Source of the DNA: Pseudomonadota bacterium
GTDB taxonomy: Bacteria > Desulfobacterota > BSN033 > WVXP01 > G020346125
NCBI GenBank assembly: GCA_030608745.1
Contig: JAUWDQ010000025.1
Span: 1-15,955 of the forward strand
Reading direction: 5' to 3'
DNA length: 15,955 nt
Part shown: positions 1-7,424 of the stretch, in pieces
Numbering within the stretch: the first letter of the stretch is position 1
How the letters are laid out: each line of letters starts with the position of its first letter
Notes under the pieces: generated by a model
The model's input: the letters and a program-made list of their open reading frames with translations, nothing else
The model's database searches: none
What the model was told of the DNA's origin: nothing
Program-made: the position numbers and the translations under genes

Positions 1-205
1 CATAGGAGTACGGTGCAGTGATTTACCCTGTTAAATATTTTCTTTGTTTGATGTTACTGTTTTCAAGCAGCTTCTATATCCCATATCTCTTGGTATGGCT
101 GCCTTCAATTTAACAGGGCAGGGGATGAAGCGGAACGCAGCCCTTCGGCTTTGCTCAGGGCCGTGAGCATGTCGAACGGCAGATGGACTTTTTACGAAGC
201 CGTCA
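1..205 (+). mobile_element. MITE copy 1 (left part outside window)
   Basis: This stretch matches the right-hand part of the complete element at 10375-10621 and, inverted, the element at 8097-8381. By eye there are about nine differences from the 8097 copy over 205 bases. It ends at 186-205 in GACTTTTTACGAAGCCGTCA, the terminal inverted repeat of the family. The internal pair CCCTGTTAAAT and ATTTAACAGGG and a central hairpin (CCATATC loop GGTATGG, with one G-T wobble) are present. It encodes no protein. The left end, and any target duplication, lie before base 1. It sits 46 bases past the lyase stop, so it is the first thing transcribed after the minus-strand operon. Confidence 0.85.
141..179 (+). 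repeat. nested 39-bp palindromic insert in MITE copy 1
   Basis: Copy 3 reads AACGCAG directly joined to CAGATGG. Copy 1 has 39 extra bases between those two halves, starting CCCTTCGGC and ending GTCGAACGG. The insert is an imperfect palindrome (CCCTTCGGC..GCTCAGGGC against GTGAGC..GTCGAACGG). Copy 2 has the same insert at the same site. Short repeats of this CCCTTCGAC/GCTCAGGGC type are known to be dispersed in many bacterial genomes; that match is from memory. Confidence 0.75.
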
Positions 206-251
206 ACCCTATGTTAGGGCTCAATGGATAGTTCTGAGTCTAAGATTCAGG

Positions 252-1142
252 CTACTTCCGCTGAGCCTCCATGGTGGATATCTCCTCCATGGTGGCGAGC
301 ACCGTCTTCGCATTCTCGTAGACAGGGGTGTCCACCATCTTTCCCTGGTACGAGACGGCCGCCGCTCCTTTGGCAATTCCCTCCTCCTCGAAGATTTTCA
401 CTACCCCCTGTGCCCATTCCACATCCTCCGGGGATGGCGTGTAGATCCGGTGAGATGGCTCAATCTGGCCGGGGTGAATGAGCATCCTTCCCTCATAACC
501 CAGCTGTCGTCCGAAGCTGGTGCTCTTCTCAAAGGCCTCCGTATCCTTATACGCGACGAAGGGACAGTCAATGGCGACGCAGCCCGCCGCCCTGGCGGCG
601 ACAGGCGTGTGAGCCCGGGCATAGTATTGTTCCTCCCCCTCGGAGGTGAGCTTTACCCTCATGTCTTTCGTGTAGTCCACCGCGCCAAAGATGAGGGAGT
701 TAACCCGGTTGCTGGCAATGGCTGAGGGATAGGCGTTTATTACACCCTTTGCCGTCTCAACCAAAAGCTGAATGGCGATACTGCCAATCTCCAAGCCTCT
801 CCTTCGCTCTAATTCCTCCAGTTTCCAGTCGAGGCGGATGACGTGTTCCGGCCCGCCACACTTGGCCAGGCAGATGCCTGAAAGCCCCTCATGGACCACT
901 GCCTCACAGTCGTCGTTGGTCATCTCGGTTTCCCAATTGTTGATTCGGACGTAAACGATGGCTCCTCCCGATCCCGCGTACTTCAAGTTCTCCCTGGTCA
1001 TTTCCCGGGCCTTTGGTTTTTCCGCGGGGGGAACGGAATCCTCCAGGTCCAGGGTAATGATGTCGGCTGGAATGGAGGGAGCCTTGGACACCAATTTTTC
1101 ATTGTTTCCCGGAACATAGAAAACGGATCTCATCACAGTCAT
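252..1142 (-). CDS. CitE/HpcH-type CoA-ester lyase (malyl-CoA or related)
   Basis: 296 residues, the usual length for the HpcH/HpaI aldolase/citrate lyase beta family, a TIM-barrel that cleaves or forms beta-hydroxyacyl-CoA esters with a divalent metal. Seen: the N-terminal FYVPGNN, LEDSV at about 33-37, YVRIN with Arg66, VET with Glu129 and FGAVDYTKD with Asp156 (the acidic residues are expected metal ligands), and MLIHPGQ at 220-225. The start is fixed by AAGGAGG a few bases before the ATG. It is the last gene of a minus-strand operon with a two-subunit CoA ligase. No citrate lyase alpha or gamma genes are near, so true citrate lyase is unlikely. Malyl-CoA (acetyl-CoA plus glyoxylate) fits the GlcD neighbour best; citramalyl-CoA or methylmalyl-CoA are alternatives. 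Family certain, substrate inferred. Confidence 0.88.
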   Translation of the reverse strand: MTVMRSVFYVPGNNEKLVSKAPSIPADIITLDLEDSVPPAEKPKAREMTRENLKYAGSGGAIVYVRINNWETEMTNDDCEAVVHEGLSGICLAKCGGPEHVIRLDWKLEELERRRGLEIGSIAIQLLVETAKGVINAYPSAIASNRVNSLIFGAVDYTKDMRVKLTSEGEEQYYARAHTPVAARAAGCVAIDCPFVAYKDTEAFEKSTSFGRQLGYEGRMLIHPGQIEPSHRIYTPSPEDVEWAQGVVKIFEEEGIAKGAAAVSYQGKMVDTPVYENAKTVLATMEEISTMEAQRK

Positions 1143-1182
1143 CTTGGCACCTCCTTTAAGGTTCTTAGGATACGTTTGCCCC

Positions 1183-2079
1183 TTAGGCTTTGATTAGTCG
1201 TTTAATGGTAGGGGCGATTTCATCGGGTCGGTCAACCACATGGACTCCGGCCTCTTTGAGGGAACGGATCTTGTCCTTGGCCGATCCCCTTCCCCTTTCT
1301 ATGATACTGCTCGCGTGGGAGAATCGCATGCCTTCGGGAGCCCACGCACCGGCGACGTAGACGACGAGGGGCTTGGTGAACCTCTTTTCCCTCACTGCTG
1401 ATGCAGCTTCCTCCTCGTAGGGGCCGCCAATTTCACCGAAGACGGCGACGGCCTTGGTATCTTTATCCTCCTGGAAAAGGGGCAGGATGTCCCCCATAGA
1501 CTGCCCCACGACCGGTTCTGTTCCAATATGTACCACCGTGCTGACTCCCATGCCTGCTTCCTTAATGGTCCACGGGACCGTGCCGGACTGCCCACCACTT
1601 CTGGAGATAACCCCCACGGGTCCAGGCACGAATACCCTTTTTGCGAATTCCGGGGTGCCGCCCAACCAACCGGCAGCAGCGATTCCGGGGCTGATAATAC
1701 CGATTGCACCAGGCCCCAACAGGCGGGTTCCCTTCAGCTTGGCATAGGCCATCATCTCGAGGATATCATAGAGGGGAACCCGTTCGACTGGCATCACGAT
1801 GAACGGAATTCCGGAATCCATGGCCTCCAGAACAGCGCCCTTGAGGGCCGGCCCGGGTACGAAGGTGACGCTGGCATCTATGGGTCCCTGGGCGCTGACG
1901 GCCTCTTCCACCGTGTTATAGACGGGTGTCCCGGCTACTTCCTCTCCGCCACGCCCGGGGGTAACTCCGGCTACCACCTTCGTGCCATAGCCTTTCATAA
2001 ATGCGGCCCGTGCCGATCCCTCCCTACCCGTAATCCCCTGAACCAATACCTTTGTCTCTTTTTCCAATAGAATAGCCAT
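1183..2079 (-). CDS. ADP-forming CoA ligase alpha subunit (SucD-like, variant)
   Basis: 298 residues from the ATG at 2079. An in-frame GTG at 2091 would add four residues, but GGTGGTGAGG just before the ATG favours 2079. The protein follows the succinyl-CoA synthetase alpha layout: N-terminal CoA-binding Rossmann domain (TKVLVQGITGREG, then GVTPGRGG), ligase domain with PVGVISRSG, the FGEIGG strand, and His255 in RFSHASS at the place of the phospho-histidine (E. coli SucD His246). Several SucD signatures differ: GPNCPG is GPGAIG, TEGIP is VERVP, and GHAGAI is SHASSI. This points to a CoA ligase for another acid; malate is the best guess from the neighbouring lyase. The partner is the beta subunit at 2387-3643, with a ferredoxin-like gene between them. 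Confidence 0.88.
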   Translation of the reverse strand: MAILLEKETKVLVQGITGREGSARAAFMKGYGTKVVAGVTPGRGGEEVAGTPVYNTVEEAVSAQGPIDASVTFVPGPALKGAVLEAMDSGIPFIVMPVERVPLYDILEMMAYAKLKGTRLLGPGAIGIISPGIAAAGWLGGTPEFAKRVFVPGPVGVISRSGGQSGTVPWTIKEAGMGVSTVVHIGTEPVVGQSMGDILPLFQEDKDTKAVAVFGEIGGPYEEEAASAVREKRFTKPLVVYVAGAWAPEGMRFSHASSIIERGRGSAKDKIRSLKEAGVHVVDRPDEIAPTIKRLIKA

Positions 2080-2094
2080 TTTCCTCACCACCTT

Positions 2095-2382
2095 TTAGGT
2101 TAATCCGTGTTTTCTCCGGTACTCATCCAATCCAGCGATCGGGACCTCGATCTTTATCGCCTTATTTCCCCTGAACCAGCACTCGTACTCACATGCCAGG
2201 CATTCCGTGCCGACGCGTTTCGTAAACTCCGCATCCCCTGCTGGGGCAGGTTTGCCATCCTTGATCACCAGGATTCCTCGGTCGTAGGTTTTGCACGCCT
2301 CGGCGCACACATGGGTTTTGCAGTCGAGGCATTTGCTATCATCGATTATTATTTTTATGGTCCTCTCCTCAAACTCTATCAT
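2095..2382 (-). CDS. small 7-cysteine ferredoxin-like protein
   Basis: 95 residues, probably cytoplasmic, with no signal peptide or membrane segment. Cysteines are at 18, 21, 26, 30 (C-x2-C-x4-C-x3-C) and 61, 64, 68 (C-x2-C-x3-C). The first set could hold one [4Fe-4S] cluster; the second has only three cysteines, so it could be a site-differentiated or three-cysteine cluster, or structural. The ATG lies four bases after the beta-subunit stop, and its AGGAGG site is inside the end of that gene, so translation is likely coupled. The alpha-subunit start follows its stop by about 15 bases. A redox protein between the alpha and beta genes of a CoA ligase is odd because the reaction is not redox. 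It may regulate or anchor the complex. No established function known to me. Confidence 0.82.
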   Translation of the reverse strand: MIEFEERTIKIIIDDSKCLDCKTHVCAEACKTYDRGILVIKDGKPAPAGDAEFTKRVGTECLACEYECWFRGNKAIKIEVPIAGLDEYRRKHGLT

Positions 2383-2386
2383 GAGT

Positions 2387-3643
2387 CTATCCCTCCTTTA
2401 CTCCTCTCTCCTTTCGATATTCCTCGATGAGGGTCTTCATCCTTTTGGCCAAGAATTCCGTTTCATACACGCGATCGCTTCCATAGATCTCGACCCGTGC
2501 CGGCAAATCCTTCGTCCCTTCCCGCAAAATCTCAAGAGACTCTTTCTCCTTGTTGCCGCAGAGCAGGAGCACAACGGGAAACCCCGGCTTATCCATCAGA
2601 TCCTCCCTGAGGGCCTTTACCACCCCATGGGCATGATGCCATTGCTCCTGGTTCGCCACGATGAACCCTCCGAGCATATAGCCCTCGATGCCGGCCTGGG
2701 ACAGGATGACTTTGACCGCTCGGTAGACCTTTGCAGCCGTTGGGTTTCCACTGGTATCGGCGTAGTCGGCGATCTTCAATCCCTGTCGATTTAAGGCATC
2801 CACCCCCAAAATGGCGCCTCCTCCTCCTATCCCATGGTAGCCCACAACGCCCGGCTCCTTGATTTCCGGGATCATTTGTGCGATATAGCACGTTCCCCGG
2901 AGATCCCCTTCCTCTATCTGCCAGGCTATGTTGTCCAACTCCGTGGGCGGCGTGGAGGCCTCACGGGCTACATCGATACCCAGTTCGGGATGGCGAAATA
3001 CCGATGAGTCGTCAATGGACATGCGGCAATCCGCAGCAAAGATTTTCCCATCTTTGGTTAAGACGAGGGGATTGATCTCGGCCGTCCGGCAGTTATACCC
3101 CTTAAAGGTTGCATACAATCCCAGTATGGCTTGGGCGATGGCCGGCAGGAGTTGGGTGGGAACCTTTAACGTAATGGCAAGATTGAGGGCATCGTAGAAT
3201 CGGAGACCTCGTAGGACATCCACGTTCATCTGGGCGATCTTTTCCGAGGGCACCTCTTCGATGTCCACGCCTCCTTCAGTGCTGAACATGACAACGGGAG
3301 CCCGAACTTCCCTCGAGGCATCGATGATTATGCCGGCATAAAACTCCCGATCGATATCGAGTTTTTCCTCGACGAGTACCTTTTCCACCGTGAGGCTCTT
3401 GATCTCGGAGCCCAGGAGTTTTCCTGCAACCTTTTCCGCCTCTTCCGGGTTTTGAGCAAACTGGATGCCGCCTGCTTTTCCGCGTCCCCCAGCCCAGATC
3501 TGTGACTTGATGGCCACGGGTTTACCCACCTTCTCCGCCATCTTCCCCGCTTCCTGGGGAGTTGTTGCAACACCTCCCTCAGGGATCGGCACTTTGGCTT
3601 TCTTAAGCAACTCTTTTCCCTGATATTCGAATAATCGAGCCAT
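2387..3643 (-). CDS. ADP-forming CoA ligase beta subunit (SucC-like, variant)
   Basis: 418 residues, close to SucC/MtkA length. The N-terminal ATP-grasp domain has LFEYQGKELL at 4-13, the nucleotide loop AGGRGKAGG at 51-59, AEINPLV at 188-194 and an Asp205 region (AADCR). The C-terminal ligase domain follows. With the alpha subunit it should interconvert acid + CoA + ATP and acyl-CoA + ADP + phosphate. In place of the usual glycine-rich LDVGGGA segment it has YADTSGNPTA at 294-303, and the usual IFGGI..CD region reads GGFIVANQEQ. The protein is therefore a divergent branch and need not be a succinate enzyme. ATG at 3643 is preceded by a strong AGGAGG. It is the first gene of the minus-strand operon and has a good promoter upstream (3780-3808). 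Malate-CoA ligase is the favoured guess; succinate cannot be excluded. Confidence 0.88.
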   Translation of the reverse strand: MARLFEYQGKELLKKAKVPIPEGGVATTPQEAGKMAEKVGKPVAIKSQIWAGGRGKAGGIQFAQNPEEAEKVAGKLLGSEIKSLTVEKVLVEEKLDIDREFYAGIIIDASREVRAPVVMFSTEGGVDIEEVPSEKIAQMNVDVLRGLRFYDALNLAITLKVPTQLLPAIAQAILGLYATFKGYNCRTAEINPLVLTKDGKIFAADCRMSIDDSSVFRHPELGIDVAREASTPPTELDNIAWQIEEGDLRGTCYIAQMIPEIKEPGVVGYHGIGGGGAILGVDALNRQGLKIADYADTSGNPTAAKVYRAVKVILSQAGIEGYMLGGFIVANQEQWHHAHGVVKALREDLMDKPGFPVVLLLCGNKEKESLEILREGTKDLPARVEIYGSDRVYETEFLAKRMKTLIEEYRKERGVKEG

Positions 3644-3779
3644 GGCTACCTCCTACCTCTCCTCATTTGTCTCACGAATTTTACTATTACTCGATACCGG
3701 TGATTAAGTTTTCACCCCCTTCCGTAGATTTGCTTATATCGATGAGAACATCTTGTCCGGATTCAATGGAGAATACGTC

Positions 3780-3808
3780 TTTATAACAAACGGGGGAAAA
3801 ATTGTCAA
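3780..3808 (-). promoter_or_regulatory. sigma70-type promoter for the CoA ligase-lyase operon
   Basis: On the minus strand TTGACA (3808-3803) and TATAAA (3785-3780) are 17 bases apart, an almost perfect housekeeping promoter. An AT-rich run at 3809-3850 lies just upstream and could act as an UP element. Predicted transcription start is near 3773, giving a leader of about 130 bases before the beta-subunit ATG. Confidence 0.7.
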
Positions 3809-3896
3809 TACAAGATTAGGTTACATATTTAAATATATATAAAAAAGATGTAAGATGTGCGAAGCTGTGGCGTAGTTGGCAAGTGCTTGGAATTTT

Positions 3897-3914
3897 TGAT
3901 AAAAGATGTTATCA
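3897..3914. promoter_or_regulatory. TGATAA-N6-TTATCA inverted repeat, possible operator
   Basis: Perfect 6-bp arms (3897-3902 and 3909-3914) with a 6-bp spacer, just upstream of the TTGACA of the regulator gene. The geometry suits a dimeric repressor or activator, but it does not match the GGT-N3-ACC core of FadR-type proteins. In an AT-rich region chance is possible. Confidence 0.35.
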
Positions 3915-3924
3915 TTTTTTGTGC

Positions 3925-3952
3925 TTGACAAGGGATTAAGAAAAAATTAAAA
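3925..3952 (+). promoter_or_regulatory. promoter of the GntR regulator gene
   Basis: TTGACA at 3925-3930 and TTAAAA at 3947-3952, 16 bases apart. The predicted start of transcription, about 3959, falls inside the GGT-N3-ACC site, which would allow autorepression. The leader is only about 20 bases long. Confidence 0.5.
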
Positions 3953-3954
3953 GA

Positions 3955-3963
3955 GGTAAGACC
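3955..3963. promoter_or_regulatory. FadR/GlcC-family operator core GGTAAGACC
   Basis: The site reads GGT-AAG-ACC, matching the GGT-N3-ACC core typical of FadR-subfamily GntR regulators. It lies just after the -10 box and 15 bases before the ATG of a regulator of exactly that family. Only one such core was found here, and the flanks outside the core are not symmetrical. Confidence 0.45.
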
Positions 3964-3978
3964 ACTAGAGCATTTGAC

Positions 3979-4671
3979 ATGTTTAAATCTATCAAACGCC
4001 AAAGGGTTTCCGATGAAATTGTAGATCAGGTGAGAAACCTCATCAGCGAGGGCAAACTAAAGCCCGGAGACCGTCTTCCCCCCGAACGGGAGCTCATCAA
4101 GGAATTCGGCGTGAGTCGCCCTTCCCTCAGGGAAGCACTGAACTCCTTGGTGGCCCAGGGTTTCTTGGAGGTAAAACAGGGGAACAGAACCTTCGTCAAA
4201 TCAATTACTTCGGAGAAGCTTCAGGATCCTTTCTCCCTCCTGTTGAAGGCCGATACCCAGAAGATTTTCGACCTGATAGAGGTGAGGAAAGCGATGGAGA
4301 CGTGGGGCGCCTTTCATGCTGCCCAAAGGGTCACGGAAGAGGATATTGAGCGATTGGAGGAGATTATCGGGGAGATGAAGGGAGCCCTCGATGAGGGGAG
4401 ATCCTGGGAAAAACAAGATGCCGATTTTCACTTGGCCATGGCGCAGGCAACCCACAACACGATCCAAACGCATATGATGTTCACCATTTACGATCTCCTC
4501 AGGGAATCGGTGGCAAGGGTTTTCAGGGATCAGAGAAAGACGAAGAAGTTGTTCCAGCAGCATTATCAAATCTTCAATGCCATTAAGAACCGGTCACCCG
4601 ATAAAGCCAGGGAAAAGGTCCTCGAGCATTTGAACTATGTCGAGTCCGAGGTGAAGGCATTTAGGGATTAG
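3979..4671 (+). CDS. FadR/GlcC-type GntR transcriptional regulator
   Basis: 230 residues. An N-terminal winged helix-turn-helix of the GntR type (GDRLPPERELIKEFGVSRPS, then LREAL and a wing with QGNRTFV) spans about 10-75. An all-helical FCD effector domain follows, with a conserved DFH in the middle and later histidines in FQQHYQ and LEHLNYV, the usual metal and carboxylate ligands. Family members such as GlcC, LldR and PdhR sense small organic acids (glycolate, lactate, pyruvate). The gene lies between the divergent CoA ligase operon and the glcD operon, so it most likely controls both in response to a hydroxyacid or 2-oxoacid. The ribosome site is weak (AGAG, 8 bases before the ATG). A terminator follows at 4731. 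Family certain, ligand inferred. Confidence 0.9.
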   Translation: MFKSIKRQRVSDEIVDQVRNLISEGKLKPGDRLPPERELIKEFGVSRPSLREALNSLVAQGFLEVKQGNRTFVKSITSEKLQDPFSLLLKADTQKIFDLIEVRKAMETWGAFHAAQRVTEEDIERLEEIIGEMKGALDEGRSWEKQDADFHLAMAQATHNTIQTHMMFTIYDLLRESVARVFRDQRKTKKLFQQHYQIFNAIKNRSPDKAREKVLEHLNYVESEVKAFRD

Positions 4672-4730
4672 GAGAGATCTTTTTCATGTCGGAGGTGACG
4701 AGCCTCCTTAACTCGTAGGAGCTTTTCAAC

Positions 4731-4764
4731 GGGGACTAACAGGGAGTTGGGTCCCCTTTTCTTC
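4731..4764 (+). terminator. rho-independent terminator after the GntR gene
   Basis: Stem GGGGAC (4731-4736) with GTCCCC (4751-4756), a loop that can add an AAC/GTT pair, then TTTTCTTCT. A smaller hairpin, GGAGG/CCTCC, lies at 4691-4707. This separates the regulator from the glcD operon, which has its own promoter. Confidence 0.6.
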
Positions 4765-4782
4765 TCTTGAAAGGGGAATGGG

Positions 4783-4812
4783 TTGAGAGGGGGGTTATTG
4801 GGAAGGTATAAT
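4783..4812 (+). promoter_or_regulatory. promoter of the glcD operon
   Basis: TTGAGA at 4783-4788 and a perfect TATAAT at 4807-4812, 18 bases apart. Transcription would start near 4819, leaving a leader of about 80 bases. No GGT-N3-ACC core is visible beside it. Confidence 0.6.
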
Positions 4813-4899
4813 TGAGGGGTTAGGAAGTTTGATTCAAGTCGCTTTGCTTCCCCCCCTGATTGTTACGAAACTCCGGGAATGCAAAGGAGTCTCACACGG

Positions 4900-6258
4900 A
4901 TGAAAGAACTCATTGAAATTGTCGGAGAAGAGAATTTCACCGATACGTTGGAGGAGTTGGTTCCCTACAGCTATGATGCGTCGGTGAATGTTCAGCGGCC
5001 CAATAGCGTCGTCTGGCCCGAGTCCACGGAGCAGGTAAGCCAAATCGTGGCGTTTGCCAACGAGCAGAAAATCCCCGTCGTTCCTCGAGGGGCAGGCACC
5101 AGCCTAAGCGGGGGGGTTATCGCCATCAACGGCGGGATTATTATCGACCTCTCCCGGATGAACCGGATTCTTGAGATTAGCATTGAAGACCGGTATGCGC
5201 TGGTCCAGGCCGGCGTGGTCTGCGATGATCTCAACGGGAAATTGGCAAAATATGGCTTTACCTTTCCTCCGGATCCCGCGAGCAGTTCCGTCGCCACCAT
5301 TGGGGGAAATGTGGGTTCGAACGCTGGTGGGATTAAGGGAGCCAAATATGGAACTACCCGGGACTATGTCATGGGCCTTCAGGTGGTGCTGCCAACGGGA
5401 GAGGTAATGAATACAGGCTCGCGCACCATGAAGTGTGTTTCCGGCTACGATCTGACAAAACTATTCGTCGGATCTGAAGGGACATTAGGGGTTATCACCG
5501 AGGTGACCCTGAAAATTAACCCCATCCCCCGCCACGCCATGACCGCGGTAGCTGCCTACGGTAGGCTGGAGGATGCGGGTAAGGCTATCTCCCAGACCAT
5601 GAGCAGTGGGATTACCCCCAGCGTCATGGAAATTTTGGACAAGATTACCCTCAAATCCATCAAGGAGAATACAGACATCGATCTCCCCGACGCGGAGATC
5701 ATGATCCTGACGGAGACGGACGGCTACACCCGCGAAGAGGTGGAGGCTCAGATGGAGGTGGTACTCCGTATCCTGAAGGAGAATAATCCCAGTTTGATTA
5801 AGACGGCCCAGGACGAGAAGGAGCGGGTGGAGCTCTGGAATGCCCGTAAGTCCGCTTACGCCACCCTGGCCCGGATCAGTACCAGCTTTGTCCTGGATGA
5901 TGTCACGGTTCCTATTTCCAGAATACGAGAGCTCCTGGTTGGGATTCAGGAGATCGCCCAGAGACACGGTTTGGTCGTAGCAACCTACGGCCATGCGGGC
6001 GATGGGAACCTCCATCCCCAGATCCTATATGATGCATACGACGCGGAACAGGTGGAGAAGATGGAGAGGGTCGAAGGTGACCTCTTTCGCCTGGCCATTT
6101 CCCTCAAGGGGACCTTGACTGGTGAGCACGGTATCGGCCTCTCCAAGGCTGACTATATGACATTGGAACACGATCCGGTAGAGATGGACCTGATGCAAAG
6201 GATAAAAAGGACTTTAGACCCCAACAACATCATGAACCCTGGGAAGATGTCACTTTAG
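4900..6258 (+). CDS. glcD: GlcD-type FAD 2-hydroxyacid oxidase/dehydrogenase
   Basis: 452 residues from the ATG at 4900, chosen because AAGGAG lies 10 bases upstream. An in-frame ATG at 4879 would add seven residues. The protein oxidises a 2-hydroxyacid (glycolate or D-lactate) to the 2-oxoacid. Seen: the PCMH-type FAD domain with PRGAGTSLSGG at 62-72, PPDPASSS and IGGNVGSNAGG at about 134-144, then GTTRDYVMGL and GSEGTLG. The C-terminal FAD-linked oxidase domain has the histidine motifs YGHAGDGNLHP and GEHGIG. It is clearly followed by its iron-sulfur partner 22 bases downstream. The family does not tell glycolate from D-lactate by motif alone. The adjacent CoA ligase plus lyase and GlcC-like regulator favour glycolate. 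Cytoplasmic, possibly membrane-associated through partners. Confidence 0.9.
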   Translation: MKELIEIVGEENFTDTLEELVPYSYDASVNVQRPNSVVWPESTEQVSQIVAFANEQKIPVVPRGAGTSLSGGVIAINGGIIIDLSRMNRILEISIEDRYALVQAGVVCDDLNGKLAKYGFTFPPDPASSSVATIGGNVGSNAGGIKGAKYGTTRDYVMGLQVVLPTGEVMNTGSRTMKCVSGYDLTKLFVGSEGTLGVITEVTLKINPIPRHAMTAVAAYGRLEDAGKAISQTMSSGITPSVMEILDKITLKSIKENTDIDLPDAEIMILTETDGYTREEVEAQMEVVLRILKENNPSLIKTAQDEKERVELWNARKSAYATLARISTSFVLDDVTVPISRIRELLVGIQEIAQRHGLVVATYGHAGDGNLHPQILYDAYDAEQVEKMERVEGDLFRLAISLKGTLTGEHGIGLSKADYMTLEHDPVEMDLMQRIKRTLDPNNIMNPGKMSL

Positions 6259-6280
6259 GTCTGATGGCTGAGGAGGGGCG

Positions 6281-7399
6281 ATGACTGAAAGGTTACAGTT
6301 TTACGAGGAGTGGCGTGAGGCGATCATCCAATGCTCTCGGTGCGGCTTCTGCAGGGCTGTTTGCCCCATCTTTGACGTGAGCAAGAGGGCCCTCGCCAAT
6401 GCCCGGGGAAAAATGATTCTCCTGAAGGAGGCCATGGAGGGAGAACTTCCCGTTACCGACGGGGTAGCCCAGGCTCTCATGCGCTGCACCACCTGCATGA
6501 ATTGTACGGTCAGCTGTCCCTCAGGGGTGGAACCGGATAAGGTAATCAAGGCTGCACGGAGGGAAATGGTCACCATTGGTTACGACAACCTCTTCAAGGC
6601 TATGGGAGAAGTAGTGGAGAAATACGGCAACATTTACGGTGAGGAGCAGCGGCATGAGTGGAGGCACAAGCAGGGGAAGGCCCCTTACGTCCTGTTCATG
6701 GGCTGTGTGGGGGCGTACCGGGAAGAGGAGAGCGTGGCTGAGACCATCCGCCTCTTAGACCTCCTTGGGGTCGACTTCACCACAATCGATGAGGTTTGCT
6801 GTAGCGGAGTGTTGGAGGATGTAGGGTACAAGGTCAAGGAAGCGTTGGCACAACACAATGTTCGAGAAATCCGAAAAACCGGAGCCGAGACACTGATCGC
6901 CACCTGCCCATACTGTTATCGGGTCTTCATTGAGCATCCCTCCTACAAGGATCTGGGGCTTGAGGTAAAGCACATCACCCAGTTTCTCGCGGAGGTTCCC
7001 TTGCAGGTGAAGACGGAGAAGAGGGTTACGTACCACGACCCCTGCGACCTGGGTCGTCATTCTGGCATCTATGAGGAGCCGAGGGAGATCATCCGAAAGA
7101 TTGCTCCCACATTTGTGGAGCCCGAGCGGACAAGGGAAAACGCCATGTGCTGCGGCTCGGGGGGTGGATTCAGGGGGACATTTCCCAGGGATTCCCTGAA
7201 AATCGCGAGAAATCGTCTGGATAGGATTATCGAGGAGACGGGAGCTGAGATCTTGTTGACCGAATGTCCCTCGTGCTTGCATAACTTCAGGAATGCCAAG
7301 CTACGGAGACAGAAGATCGGGATCTACAACATTACCGAGTTCATCGCCCAGCTTTACCAAGAAGGGGCGTCCGTGGGAAAGCAGGCTGCAGAGGGATGA
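6281..7399 (+). CDS. glcF: GlcF/HdrD-type iron-sulfur protein with two CCG domains
   Basis: 372 residues; a strong AGGAGG precedes the ATG. Two [4Fe-4S] motifs are near the N-terminus: C18-x2-C21-x2-C24-x3-C28 and C69-x2-C72-x2-C75-x3-C79. Two CCG (DUF224) domains follow: C142-x30-CC173/174 with CPYC at 209-212, and C255-x34-CC290/291 with CPSC at 329-332. Both CCG motifs are complete, as in HdrB/HdrD, where they hold the non-cubane cluster that acts on disulfides. In glycolate and D-lactate oxidases this subunit takes electrons from GlcD. The following lipoyl-protein gene raises the idea that it passes them to a lipoyl disulfide. LutA-like proteins are the nearest alternative, but the N-terminal ferredoxin part and the GlcD neighbour support GlcF/HdrD. 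Confidence 0.88.
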   Translation: MTERLQFYEEWREAIIQCSRCGFCRAVCPIFDVSKRALANARGKMILLKEAMEGELPVTDGVAQALMRCTTCMNCTVSCPSGVEPDKVIKAARREMVTIGYDNLFKAMGEVVEKYGNIYGEEQRHEWRHKQGKAPYVLFMGCVGAYREEESVAETIRLLDLLGVDFTTIDEVCCSGVLEDVGYKVKEALAQHNVREIRKTGAETLIATCPYCYRVFIEHPSYKDLGLEVKHITQFLAEVPLQVKTEKRVTYHDPCDLGRHSGIYEEPREIIRKIAPTFVEPERTRENAMCCGSGGGFRGTFPRDSLKIARNRLDRIIEETGAEILLTECPSCLHNFRNAKLRRQKIGIYNITEFIAQLYQEGASVGKQAAEG

Positions 7400-7424
7400 T
7401 TTCCAAGAACAAGGAGGTGGGGAA

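Larger units (their letters stand above)
3644..3978. promoter_or_regulatory. divergent control region between CoA ligase operon and GntR gene
   Basis: 335 bases without a gene. It holds the minus-strand promoter at 3780-3808, an AT-rich block at about 3824-3850, an inverted repeat at 3897-3914, the plus-strand promoter at 3925-3952 and a FadR-type operator candidate at 3955-3963. The 130-base leader on the minus side shows no clear riboswitch fold that I can recognise. Confidence 0.65.

Noticed and set aside
183..725. 180-codon open frame on the plus strand
   Set aside because: It starts in the MITE and runs antisense through the lyase gene; no ribosome site and no family resemblance.
252..1142. 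True citrate lyase beta subunit
   Set aside because: No citrate lyase alpha, acyl-carrier gamma or citC genes are present; the CoA ligase neighbours point to a free CoA-ester lyase.
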